This document shows, piece by piece, positions 46,026-55,027 of a stretch of DNA of 64,000 bases. The notes beneath the pieces were generated by a model. The model was not told where the DNA came from. It was given only the letters and a program-made list of their open reading frames with translations, and searched no databases. The DNA is taken from contig JAHPZE010000005.1 of NCBI GenBank assembly GCA_019058365.1, positions 1 to 64,000 of the forward strand. Direction: 5' to 3'. Origin of the DNA: Promethearchaeota archaeon. Its GTDB lineage: Archaea; Asgardarchaeota; Lokiarchaeia; Sigyniarchaeales; SOKP01. The translations under genes were made by a program, and so were the position numbers. Each line of letters opens with the position of its first letter. Within the stretch, counting starts at the first letter, position 1.

Positions 46026-47291
46026 CTATTTCCGATAGTCTACCCGAGGGAGTTTATTAATTGGGTAAGGTAAATAAGCGTCATCAGGAATCGGATCGAT
46101 ATAAAAGTGTCGGAAGTTTTTGTCTTGCATTCGGCAGAATGGACTTCGGTGATTGTAAGCTGGATGTTTAACCATTCGCATCCAAATCTTTTTCAAGGAT
46201 TCATTATGTATATTTCCAAAAGAAAGTGGTGAGAAATCACAGGGAGAAATATCTCCGTAAGCAGAAGCGTAAAATTGAATATTTGCTGCTAGACATCCTA
46301 TCCCAGAAAGATATGCTTCCACAGAATTCTGCCATGATTGAGATGATAGAGGAGGTACAACCTTTTTCCTAAAAGCCTCAGCAGAATAATTATGAAGTTC
46401 TTCTCGTAAATTAAATGTTAACATTTCACTTGTATCATGCAACATTTTTCCGGTAGGTACACAATCAAAATAGATTATATTTTTTAGACCAAGATCCATA
46501 GCTAATTTGTGCAGTTTCTTATATACTCCTTTTTCTGTTCCAGAACGAGTTGCATAACCGGAAAATCCTGCAAAAATCCCCTTTGATTGTATTCTCTTAA
46601 TTCCTTCTAAAGCAGTCTCAAAAAGACCTGGCATACCTCTTAATTTGTTATGTTCTTCAGCATCAGGTGAATCTATACTCAAGAATAACGAATAGAGACC
46701 AGCATCAGCTAGTTTATTCACATTTTCTTCTGTAAGGAATTGTCCATTAGTGAACATGACCGGCATAGCTTTTTTTTTATCTACATAAGAAATAAGCTCG
46801 AAAAGATCTTCACGTAATAAAGGTTCTCCTCCAGTAAATGCAATAATAGTTACTCCTAATTTCTGAGCATCGTCAATTAACTTTTTTGCCTCTTCTGTAG
46901 ATAATTCTTTCTGTTCTGTTTTGAGATGCCTTCCAGCACTACAATGAACGCAATTACATTGGCATTTATAGGTTACAGCAAATGTCATCGCAATTGGAAA
47001 TGGATATGGCATTAATTGAGACTTTATTAGTCCTTTCAAAGCACGTATCATCGGTCGACTTCCAACGGGTGGAGCAAAAGTATTTGAGACTATTTTTCCT
47101 TTCCATCTTCCAACTTCCATATTTTTATAAAAATTAGCTTGTAAGAGAATCATGAAAATTAGTCGGTAAATACTTAACTTATCAAGAAGTGGATTGAGAA
47201 TCCCTGAACCTACGACTTGACCATTCTCAAGCTTTTTATAACTTATGAGATTTCTCCCAAAGAGTTTTAAAAAAACTTGTTCAATTTCCAT
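46026..47291 (-). CDS. Radical SAM protein with SPASM-like C-terminus
   Basis: The 421-residue enzyme has the radical SAM motif TYKCQCNCVHCSAG (C-x3-C-x2-C, about residues 108-115), GGEPLLREDLFELI and the SAM-binding strand FLSIDSPDAEEHNKLRG. The C-terminal region has extra cysteines (IGCLAANIQFYAS, ISPCDFSP, PFCRMQDK) as in SPASM/twitch proteins that hold further Fe-S clusters. The N-terminal 100 residues are helical. Members include peptide and heme-related modifying enzymes; no precursor peptide gene is seen nearby. It is convergent with the flavoprotein pair. Confidence 0.8.
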   Translation of the reverse strand: MEIEQVFLKLFGRNLISYKKLENGQVVGSGILNPLLDKLSIYRLIFMILLQANFYKNMEVGRWKGKIVSNTFAPPVGSRPMIRALKGLIKSQLMPYPFPIAMTFAVTYKCQCNCVHCSAGRHLKTEQKELSTEEAKKLIDDAQKLGVTIIAFTGGEPLLREDLFELISYVDKKKAMPVMFTNGQFLTEENVNKLADAGLYSLFLSIDSPDAEEHNKLRGMPGLFETALEGIKRIQSKGIFAGFSGYATRSGTEKGVYKKLHKLAMDLGLKNIIYFDCVPTGKMLHDTSEMLTFNLREELHNYSAEAFRKKVVPPLSSQSWQNSVEAYLSGIGCLAANIQFYASAYGDISPCDFSPLSFGNIHNESLKKIWMRMVKHPAYNHRSPFCRMQDKNFRHFYIDPIPDDAYLPYPINKLPRVDYRK

Positions 47292-47618
47292 AGTTGTTTT
47301 TTTCCATAAAGTTATTTTAATTAATAAATTAAATAATTAATAAATTAAATAATTAATAAATAGAGTTTTAAACCAAAACTTAGTTGACTTTTTTTTTTTA
47401 AAAACCCATTTATTTAATTAGCTAATTTCTAGTTTAAGCGCAAAACTATTTAAAAATTATGTAAAAAAAAAAAAATTTGCCTTTTTAATAATGTAAAAAA
47501 AATGGGCATTATCCAATTTCTCACTCTGATATAAATTTAATAAAATATAATTATGATTATTAACTAATTTTTTAATACAGTTTATTTAAAAAACAGAAAA
47601 TAATTTGTTGATTTTATT
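47292..47618. other. Intergenic region with short tandem repeat and A-runs
   Basis: The 327-base spacer between divergent genes contains a 16-base tandem repeat (47321-47360) and two long A-runs at 47464-47475 and 47496-47503. I see no gene in it. It should hold the promoters of the radical SAM and acyl-CoA dehydrogenase genes. Confidence 0.5.
47321..47360. repeat. AT-rich 16-base tandem repeat, 2.5 copies
   Basis: The unit TTAATAAATTAAATAA occurs at 47321-47336 and 47337-47352, followed by half a copy (TTAATAAA) to 47360. Such simple repeats arise by slippage, and the copy number may vary between strains. Confidence 0.7.
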
Positions 47619-48803
47619 ATGGATTTTTCCTTAACTGAAAAGCAAAAAATGTTAAAAAAAATAACGAGAGATTTTGCTGAGGAATATATTATACCTGTAG
47701 CAAAGGAAAGCGATGAAAAACAAGAATTAAATGAGACTACATTCAAAAAAATGCAAGAAATGAATTTTTTTGGAGGATGTCTTCCAGAAGAATATGGAGG
47801 AGCAGGGCTTCACAATGATACAATAGGCTTTAGCATTATTATTGAAGAAATTGGTCGTGCTGATGCGGCATGGGGAATTGTCATTGCTGTGCATAATGGA
47901 GTTGCAGCATACCCTATTTATAAATTTGGAACTGAAGACCAAAAACAAAGATTTTTAGAAGATCTTGCGAAAGGTAACAAAGTAGGAGCTTTTTGTTTAA
48001 CCGAAGCGAATGCAGGTTCTGATGCGGGAGGAGTTCAATTAACCGCAGTTAAAGATGGAGATGAATATATTTTGAATGGTACTAAAATATTTGCCACATC
48101 TGGAGGTATTGCTAAAACATTGTTAGTTGTAGCTAAAACAGGAGAAAAAGACAGTAGAAGACAGATGACTGTATTTATTGTAGATGGAGATACCCCTGGT
48201 TATTCTGTTGGAGTAAAAGAGGATAAATTAGGTGTAAGAGCTTCAAATACTTCAGAACTTGTATTCGAAGATGTACGAGTACCCCAAGAAAATATTTTAG
48301 GAAAAGATGGAGAAGGTTTTAAGATGGCAATGAAAATCTTAGATTTTGGAAGGATAGGCATTGCTGCTCAATGTGTGGGTCTAGGGCAAGCTGCATTAGA
48401 GGCTTCAGTTAAATATTCAAATGAAAGAGTCCAATTTGGAAAACCTATAGGGAGATTTCAGGGAGTACAATGGAAGATAGCGGATATGGCATGTGCTGTG
48501 GAGTCAGCTCGTTTATTCACATATAAAGCAGCTTATTTACATGATAAGGGAGAAGATTTTGGAATGGCTAGTTCAATGGCAAAATTAGTAGCCTCTGAAG
48601 CTGCAATGCAAGCAGCTCATGGAGCTGTTCAAATCCATGGAGGTTATGGTCTAATGAAAGCATATCCCGTAGAAAGATATTTCCGAGATGCCAAGATGGG
48701 TGATTATACAGCTATCTCAGCTGTGTAGCCAAAAATTTATGAGGGCACCTCTGAAATTCAAAGACTAGTAATTGCGGGAAATTTATTAAGAAAAGGTTTC
48801 TAA
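47619..48803 (+). pseudogene. Acyl-CoA dehydrogenase interrupted by an in-frame TAG in a 30-base insertion
   Basis: From ATG 47619 the product matches acyl-CoA dehydrogenases: GAFCLTEANAGSDAGG, NGTKIFATSGG, RVQFGKPIGRFQGVQW, the QIHGGYGLM stretch with the flavin site, and VERYFRDAKM. After 369 residues TAG (48726-48728) stops it. The same frame then reads PKIYEGTSEIQRLVIAGN and LLRKGF to TAA 48801-48803, the exact expected C-terminus. The family normally has R-D-A-K-x-x-x-I-Y-E-G-T, so codons 48699-48728 (10 codons, ending in TAG) are an insertion. The stop would remove the last 24 residues, including I-Y-E-G-T-S-E at the active site. A terminator hairpin just after the old stop supports the longer gene. 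It is near etfBA, its electron acceptor. Confidence 0.75.
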
Positions 48804-48816
48804 TATTAAACCTTTT
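48791..48816 (+). terminator. Hairpin terminator over the original dehydrogenase stop
   Basis: AAAAGGTTT (48791-48799) and AAACCTTTT (48808-48816) form a perfect nine-base stem with an eight-base loop that contains the TAA at 48801-48803. A run of T residues follows to 48820. Its position right after the long reading frame indicates that the gene once ended here. Confidence 0.6.
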
Positions 48817-48844
48817 TTTTTCTTATTTATTAATTTGTATATAA

Positions 48845-49118
48845 AGTTCAATTTTTAGAGAACAAGATTTAGAAAATTGGAGGGCCTTTTTAAAGAATAA
48901 TTTATATGAAAATATAACTTTGAGCATAAATGAGAAATCATTAATCATTGAGACTATCAAGAAAGATAAGCTCGATAAGGATGATAAAAAACAACTTATC
49001 TATATTAAGCAAACTTCCAACAGAAGACTTGATTTCTTTATTAGGAAATGATTTTAAACACCACATACAAAAATAAATTAAATGGGGTTGGAATTTTGAT
49101 TCAGCGGTTAAGAAACTA
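48845..49118 (+). pseudogene. Degraded N-terminal extension of the LAGLIDADG gene
   Basis: Before the ATG at 49119 the same frame reads KLPTEDLISLLGNDFKHHIQ then TAA (49074-49076), IKWGWNFDSAVKKL and then on into the gene. Further upstream, from 48845, a different frame gives IFREQDLENWRAFLKNNLYE and LSINEKSLIIETIKKD. A frameshift and one stop thus separate about 90 codons from the remaining gene. The ancestral protein was longer, or an N-terminal domain has decayed. Confidence 0.5.
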
Positions 49119-50567
49119 ATGATACAAAATTTTTTAAATACTACAGATCTAATTTCAAATTTAGGCGAAAATGATTTAACTTCAGAATTAATCGGAATTT
49201 TGCTAGGAGATGGTAATTTGTTTTCTAAAAATTATCAAAATCAATTAGATATATCATTAAATCGCATAGATGACCCAAAATACGTATCTTATGTAAAAAA
49301 TTTAATGGAAACACTACTTAATACAGAAATTAAGATAAGCAAACAAAAAGGGAAAGCGATTAGTCTAAGAGTATATAGTAAATTAATTATTAAAACTCTA
49401 GTAAATTTAGGATTAAAAGTTGGAAATAAAGTAAAAAATCAAGTGGGAACTCCTGATTTTATATTTAAAAATATATCTTTCATTATTAGGTGTTTAAAAG
49501 GCTTATTTGATACTGATGGGAGCATAAATGTAGATAATAAAAGAGATATACGATTATCATTTCAAAATTGCTCTAAAACATTAGTAGAGGATTTCTATAG
49601 AATGTGTCTAGCATTAGATATAATCCCATCACCAACAATTAGATATGATGAAAAAAGAGTTGCTTGGAGGGTTGATGTTGCAAAGAAAGATTCTATTTTA
49701 AAATTTTTCCAAATCATCAAACCTGAGAAATTAAAAGAACCCTTTAGGCGAATTTGGATCGCTTCAAAATTAATTTACCTAAATTCTTCTGAAGCTGAGC
49801 AACAAAGAATACGTAATAAAATAAAAATATGGATAAAGCAAAATAACAAAAAAATATTTAAATATTCAAAGAAAAATGCCTTTTTTTTAAAAGATACGTG
49901 CGAAAAGACATTAGGTATTACTATAGATAATGATTTAATCAACAAAACTATTTCAAAGGTCTTAGATCTCGAGAAATATATGTATGATGAATCTAGAGCT
50001 GAACATTTAAAGGTTTTATATGAAAAACTTAGGTCTACACTTAGAATTGTTGAATATTTAATAGATCAAGGAGAAGTTAACATACCACATAGACAGACAA
50101 TTATAGCACATCTAAAAAAATATTTTAAAGAAAAAAATCTTGATTATCAGAAATGGCTAAATGAGAATCCGAAAATGAGGATTGGAATAAATGAGGATAA
50201 TCAGATCCATGTCTTTCCAAATGAGCTACGTAATATTCTTAATGAAATAATTTGTAGAATCTTAATAAAATATAAAAATAAAATTTCTGAGACTAAAATT
50301 ATTAAGTTGTTAAAAGAAGAATTTGAAAATCAAGATTTAATCATAATGAATTGGTTACTTAACAGTACTAAATATAATAAGCCAACTTATCAATATTTAA
50401 ATAATTTAATCTTCCTTAATAAGAAATTGATTGAAAATTATATTAATAAAGAAAAAACAAATATTACATTATTATCAAAAGATCCATTTGTCCCATTTGA
50501 TAGAAGAACAATAACATTAATGGTTGATCATTTAATTAAGATTGGAATTTTAAAACATGATGAATAA
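49119..50567 (+). CDS. LAGLIDADG homing-endonuclease-type protein
   Basis: The 482-residue product carries two LAGLIDADG-type helices: LIGILLGDGNLFS (about residues 23-35) and LKGLFDTDGSINVD (about 126-139), each with the acidic residue that binds catalytic metal. Between and after them lie DNA-binding-type strands such as DIRLSFQNCSKTLVEDF. The C-terminal 230 residues are helical and basic, probably a separate DNA-binding or helical domain. It is free-standing: no intein splice residues or intron borders were found around it, and it lies directly after the broken acyl-CoA dehydrogenase. Catalytic activity is plausible. Confidence 0.7.
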   Translation: MIQNFLNTTDLISNLGENDLTSELIGILLGDGNLFSKNYQNQLDISLNRIDDPKYVSYVKNLMETLLNTEIKISKQKGKAISLRVYSKLIIKTLVNLGLKVGNKVKNQVGTPDFIFKNISFIIRCLKGLFDTDGSINVDNKRDIRLSFQNCSKTLVEDFYRMCLALDIIPSPTIRYDEKRVAWRVDVAKKDSILKFFQIIKPEKLKEPFRRIWIASKLIYLNSSEAEQQRIRNKIKIWIKQNNKKIFKYSKKNAFFLKDTCEKTLGITIDNDLINKTISKVLDLEKYMYDESRAEHLKVLYEKLRSTLRIVEYLIDQGEVNIPHRQTIIAHLKKYFKEKNLDYQKWLNENPKMRIGINEDNQIHVFPNELRNILNEIICRILIKYKNKISETKIIKLLKEEFENQDLIIMNWLLNSTKYNKPTYQYLNNLIFLNKKLIENYINKEKTNITLLSKDPFVPFDRRTITLMVDHLIKIGILKHDE

Positions 50568-50693
50568 CAATAATTTAATTTTTTCTCAATTTTTTATTTT
50601 GTTATCGGAAAATTTATTTTTTTAAAAATTTTTATTCCTTTTAAAACAAATTATATGATTTTTGAGTTGAGGTAATAAGGTAGTGATTTCGGA

Positions 50694-51500
50694 TTGAAAG
50701 TTTTTGTGTGTATTAAACAAGTACCAGGGGTTTCAGAAGTAAAAATCGACCCAAACACTAATACACTTGTAAGAGAAGGTGTCCTATCAATACTTAATCC
50801 GAATGATCGAAATGCTCTTGAATTAGCTTTAATACTTAAGGAAAAACAAAGTTCAGAAGTTATAGCATTAAGCATGGGCCCCCCTCAAGCAGAAGAAATA
50901 TTACGCGAAGCTTTAGCAATGGGAGTAGATAGAGGGGTTTTATTAAGCGATAAAGCTTTTGCTGGGGCAGATACTTTAGCTACATCACACACTCTTGCTT
51001 TAGCAATTAAAAAGATATTAAAAGAATCTAATTCAGAAGAAAAATACATTATAATCTGCGGTGCTCAGGCGATAGATGGAGATACTGGTCAAGTACCACC
51101 AGAATTAGCAGAAGAATTGGGAATTCCGCAAATAACTTATGTTCAGAATGTTGAATTAAGTGAAGATAAAATTATCGCAGAGAGAAAATTTAGAGCTACT
51201 GAGATTGTCATTATTGAAACTAATTTACCTGCATTAATTTCAGTATTAACCGATATAAATAAACCTAGATATCCTAGTATGTCGGGAATTATGAAAGCCT
51301 ATGAAAAAGCAAATGTAATATATTTAGATTCAAATGCAATAAATGCAGATAAATCTAAAATTGGCTTAAATGGTTCTATGACTGAAGTCAGGAAAATTTT
51401 CATTCCTAAAAGAAAGGTAAACCCAATCATGTTAGAAGGGTCCACTGAAGAAGTTGTTCAAAATTTATGTCAACATTTAAAAGAGGATAAAATTTTTTAA
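50694..51500 (+). CDS. etfB: Electron transfer flavoprotein beta subunit
   Basis: The 268-residue product begins MKVFVCIKQVPGVSEVKID and has NPNDRNALELALILKE, LSMGPPQAEEILREALAMGVD and the GAQAIDGDTGQVPPELAEELG motif of EtfB, which binds AMP or the second FAD in bifurcating types. TTG 50694 is the start that aligns with the family. It is followed 13 bases later by etfA. Confidence 0.92.
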   Translation: MKVFVCIKQVPGVSEVKIDPNTNTLVREGVLSILNPNDRNALELALILKEKQSSEVIALSMGPPQAEEILREALAMGVDRGVLLSDKAFAGADTLATSHTLALAIKKILKESNSEEKYIIICGAQAIDGDTGQVPPELAEELGIPQITYVQNVELSEDKIIAERKFRATEIVIIETNLPALISVLTDINKPRYPSMSGIMKAYEKANVIYLDSNAINADKSKIGLNGSMTEVRKIFIPKRKVNPIMLEGSTEEVVQNLCQHLKEDKIF

Positions 51501-51513
51501 GAGGATTATTCAT

Positions 51514-52713
51514 TTGAGTATAATAATTGATGAGGAATTGTGTACTGGGTGCGCTAGCTGTAAGGAGAGTTGCATTTATGGAGCTATTGAATTAGAAAAC
51601 AATATAGCAAAGGTTCTACCTAATTGTACATTATGTGGAGCATGTGTAGAAACTTGTCCCGAAGAAGCAATTTCATTGGAACGGGGTGACGTTAAAGCTC
51701 AAAAAATGGATCTCTCCCTATTTAAAGGCGTTTGGATTATTGCAGAACATTACAATAAAAAAATTAATAATGTTTCATTACAACTACTAAGTAAAGGACG
51801 AGAATTAGCTGATATCTTAAAAGTAAATTTATCACTTATTATATTAGGAGCTAGTTTCGATGATAAATTAGAAGAGCTTAGCCTATATGGAATGGATGAG
51901 ATCATATATATTAAATCACCGATTTTGAAGGATTACTATTCAGATTTATATACAAAAGTAATTACAGAATTAGTATTAGAAAACAAACCTGAAATTATAT
52001 TAATTGGGGCTACCCCTACCGGAAGAGATTTTGCCCCTAGAGTGGCAAAAAGACTTAATGCTGGGTTAACAGCAGACTGTACGGGATTAGAGATAGATCT
52101 TGAAGCAGGAAATCTACTTCAAACTCGTCCAACATATGGTGGAGCGATTATGGCAACTATTAGAACACCTTCTAGTAGACCACAAATGGCAACTGTAAGA
52201 GCTGGCATTTTTAGTATGCCTGAAAAAGTGAAAAAAAAGGTAAATATTAGGAAAATTGAGTATGAATTTGAAGAGAAAGATTCAGTTTCAAAAATTGTAA
52301 AAGTAATAAGTAAAACAAAAACCAATGTTAACCTTGAGGATGCTAAAATTATAGTTGCTGGAGGGCGTGGTGTAGGTTCCAGAGAAGGATTTCGAGTTAT
52401 AGAAAAATTAGCAGAAGTTTTAGATGCTGAACTGGGAGGATCCAGGATAACTGTGGAATTAAATTGGTTAGATCCAGATAGACAAATAGGTCAGACAGGT
52501 AAAACCGTAACTCCAAAACTATATATTGCTTGTGGAATCTCTGGTGCGATTCAACATATAGTTGGAATGGAAAATTCAGAAATTGTTGTTGCAATAAATA
52601 AAGACCCTAATGCTCCGATATTTAATTGGTCGCATTATGGTATTGTTGGAGATCTTCATGAAATTATACCAGTTTTAATAGAGGAGATTAAAAAGATTAA
52701 AGTGGATGAATAG
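51514..52713 (+). CDS. etfA: Electron transfer flavoprotein alpha subunit with N-terminal ferredoxin domain
   Basis: The 399-residue protein has two 4Fe-4S motifs at its N-terminus (CTGCASCKESC and CTLCGACVETC) and then a standard EtfA: GATPTGRDFAPRVAKRLNAG, GRGVGSREGFRVIEKLAEVL, and the FAD-binding DRQIGQTGKTVTPKLYIACG with INKDPNAPIF. The ferredoxin domain is typical of anaerobes and lets the flavoprotein take or give ferredoxin-level electrons. TTG 51514 is the start. With etfB it serves acyl-CoA dehydrogenases. A broken copy of part of it lies at 54333-54401. Confidence 0.92.
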   Translation: MSIIIDEELCTGCASCKESCIYGAIELENNIAKVLPNCTLCGACVETCPEEAISLERGDVKAQKMDLSLFKGVWIIAEHYNKKINNVSLQLLSKGRELADILKVNLSLIILGASFDDKLEELSLYGMDEIIYIKSPILKDYYSDLYTKVITELVLENKPEIILIGATPTGRDFAPRVAKRLNAGLTADCTGLEIDLEAGNLLQTRPTYGGAIMATIRTPSSRPQMATVRAGIFSMPEKVKKKVNIRKIEYEFEEKDSVSKIVKVISKTKTNVNLEDAKIIVAGGRGVGSREGFRVIEKLAEVLDAELGGSRITVELNWLDPDRQIGQTGKTVTPKLYIACGISGAIQHIVGMENSEIVVAINKDPNAPIFNWSHYGIVGDLHEIIPVLIEEIKKIKVDE

Positions 52714-52829
52714 TTTCAATATTGACTTATTTTATAATATTGATTATTGAATTATTTTCATTAGCATAATTTAATTATTCAATTTTATATCTATATTCAT
52801 TTAAAGTTGAAAATTTATGATGAATTAAG

Positions 52830-54311
52830 ATGAAAAAGTTAATTTATGCATATATGTCTGATTGCTCAGACCCAAAAGATTTAATCCTTGCAGCAAGCAT
52901 TCGTAAATTTGGTGGTTCTTTGTCAGATAATCCAATATGGGTGTTAATTCCAAAAGCAGTAGAAAGTGTTACTAAGGAAATGAGAGACTTGTTTTTATCA
53001 ATGAATGTTGAACTTATTTCTTTTTCACCTGAGGATGAGCTAATTTTTCCATTTATTACATATGTTCATGCTGCTGCAAATGCTGAATTATTAGCGAAAG
53101 AAAAGACAAAACTTCTTGCATGGCTTGGTTCAAATACAATAATTTTTAATGAGCCAAAACACTTTCTTTTAGATGAAAATAAGAATTTAGGATATCGGCC
53201 AGTTCATCACACTAATATTGGGTCATTTTTTGATGAGCCAATCGATCCATTTTGGGAACAAGTATATCAAAAATGTAATGTATCTAAAGAACAGATTTTT
53301 CCAATGAAAACACACATAGACCATAACAAGCTTCGACCTTACTTTAATGCGGGTTGTTTAATTATTAGACCCGAGAAAGGACTACTTCAATCATGGTGGA
53401 ATTTTTATAAATATTTATTTAATGAACAAAACTTTAAAGATTATTACAATAAGAACTACATTTATGCCATTTTCATTCATCAGGCAATTTTATCAGGTGT
53501 GATTCTCTCAACTATGGAACGATCCGAACTTTATGAACTCCCTTTTGACTATAATTATCCATTAAATCTATATTACAACTGTCCGGTTGTTTATCGGGCC
53601 AAAAATGTCAACAAATTAATTACAGTTCGTTATGAGGATCCAGAAGATCTTAAAAAAGTTCCACTTCAAGATCCTTTGAAAAGTTGGCTAATAAATCAAA
53701 TAGATAACTTCTTCATAAAAACATTATCCTCTGCTGAGAAAGTTAAATTCGGAAAAGTTTCTTTAGTCTATCCTATCCCGATCATTCTTGCTGGAGCACT
53801 TGTTAATAATCAACCTAATTTTGAGACATTGGGAGACGTTGGAATTATGAGTATTAAACCTCCACTTGTTTACATTTCTTCAGGTCAAAATCATTATACA
53901 AATCAAGGAATTCTCGAAAACAAAACCTTTAGTATAAATTTTCCAACCACTCACCTTCTTGTAAAAACTGATTATTGTGGAGTAGCATCTGGAAATGAAG
54001 TGGATAAATCACAATTATTTAACTTATTTTATGGTGAATTAGAAACAGCACCCATGATACGAGAATGCCCTGTGAATTTAGAATGTAAAGTTATCAAGGA
54101 ATTCTCTATTCAACATAGACAGATATTTATTGGAGATGTTGTACAATCTTATGTGAGTGAAGATTTTGTGATTAAAAGCGAAGAAGGACAGATAATTGCA
54201 GATATGGCAAAACTAGATCCAATTATCTACGCATTAGATAATCGTTATTACAAAATTGGTGAAATAATCGGAACGGGATACCAAGAAAGCAAGAAATTCA
54301 AACAGGACTAA
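52830..54311 (+). CDS. Fusion of a glycosyltransferase-like domain to a flavin reductase-like domain
   Basis: The 493-residue product has two parts. Residues 1-290 look like a nucleotide-sugar transferase fold: LIYAYMSDCSDPKDLILAAS, LLAWLGSNTIIFNEPKHFLL and RPYFNAGCLIIRP (a GT8-like F-N-A-G element). Residues 310-480 match flavin reductase/flavoredoxin proteins: KPPLVYISSGQNHYTNQGI, FSINFPTTHLLVKTDYCGVASG, VNLECKVIKEF and RQIFIGDVVQSYVSED. The two run in one frame with no stop or shift. This pairing is unusual. The enzyme could join FMN chemistry to a sugar substrate, or the first part may be a divergent domain. The fold of the first part is less sure than the second. Confidence 0.6.
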   Translation: MKKLIYAYMSDCSDPKDLILAASIRKFGGSLSDNPIWVLIPKAVESVTKEMRDLFLSMNVELISFSPEDELIFPFITYVHAAANAELLAKEKTKLLAWLGSNTIIFNEPKHFLLDENKNLGYRPVHHTNIGSFFDEPIDPFWEQVYQKCNVSKEQIFPMKTHIDHNKLRPYFNAGCLIIRPEKGLLQSWWNFYKYLFNEQNFKDYYNKNYIYAIFIHQAILSGVILSTMERSELYELPFDYNYPLNLYYNCPVVYRAKNVNKLITVRYEDPEDLKKVPLQDPLKSWLINQIDNFFIKTLSSAEKVKFGKVSLVYPIPIILAGALVNNQPNFETLGDVGIMSIKPPLVYISSGQNHYTNQGILENKTFSINFPTTHLLVKTDYCGVASGNEVDKSQLFNLFYGELETAPMIRECPVNLECKVIKEFSIQHRQIFIGDVVQSYVSEDFVIKSEEGQIIADMAKLDPIIYALDNRYYKIGEIIGTGYQESKKFKQD

Positions 54312-54332
54312 TTGAAGTTTAAAGAAATCTGA

Positions 54333-54401
54333 GCTCAAAAAATAGAGATCTCCCAATTTAAAGATATTTGGGTAATTGCAGAATTTTATAAAAAAAAATA
54401 G
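54333..54401 (+). pseudogene. Remnant of etfA
   Basis: The 22 codons before TAG 54399-54401 read AQKIEISQFKDIWVIAEFYK, then KK. The intact etfA has AQKMDLSLFKGVWIIAEHYNKK at the join of its ferredoxin and Etf domains. The match shows a partial duplication of etfA about 2.6 kb away, on the same strand, with the rest lost. Confidence 0.75.
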
Positions 54402-55027
54402 TGTAATGGAATGCATTTTAGTATTATTCGTGGAGGAATAAATTATGGCCTAAAAAAAACATTCCACTACTAGAAAAAAACTAATATTTTTTTCTAATAT
54501 ACATCTAGTCACCCATCCTAATAAATGTTTCGTGAATTTAATGAACGTTCTGTTCTATTATTGCGTGAATTGTATTGCTATGATATTAACATGCGATTAG
54601 GTTTTTGATTTTTATATAATACTTCCTTATTTTAAAAATAAAAGCTAAAACAGTTCATAATTTTAATTAAAAAACAAAATTTTTCTTAAAAAATATGAAT
54701 AATAAATCGTTTTTTATGAAAAAGCTTATCCGAATTTTTGCACAAATTGTTAATCCACTTCATTTTAATAAAATAATTTTAAATTTTATTAAGATCTTAA
54801 TAAGAATAGAATCCCAATATGTCAATCATAGATCTTATTTCTCTAAAATTTATAACTCTAATCTCTCTAGACCTTCTTAATATCCTGCATTTTGCTTTTA
54901 TGACACTTTCCTTAAAATTTACTTGAAAATCTTAAAATAAAAGAGCACTTATTTACGAATTTCTGTTAATTTGTGAAAACAATTATAGAAGTAAGAAAAT
55001 AAAAAAAAGTTAATTATAAATTTGAAT
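54402..55027. other. Intergenic region without convincing genes
   Basis: The stretch is AT-rich. A 61-codon frame at 54695-54880 lacks any recognisable pattern and has the composition of random AT-rich DNA, so I do not call it. No RNA-like structure is evident. Confidence 0.5.

Noticed and set aside
123..48803. Genome-wide TAG recoding as pyrrolysine
   Set aside because: Several intact genes end in TAG, no pyl gene or methylamine methyltransferase is in the window, and one of the two interrupted sites aligns with Trp.
54695..54880. 61-codon frame in the spacer before the surface protein
   Set aside because: Composition fits chance AT-rich sequence, and no motif or SD is present.
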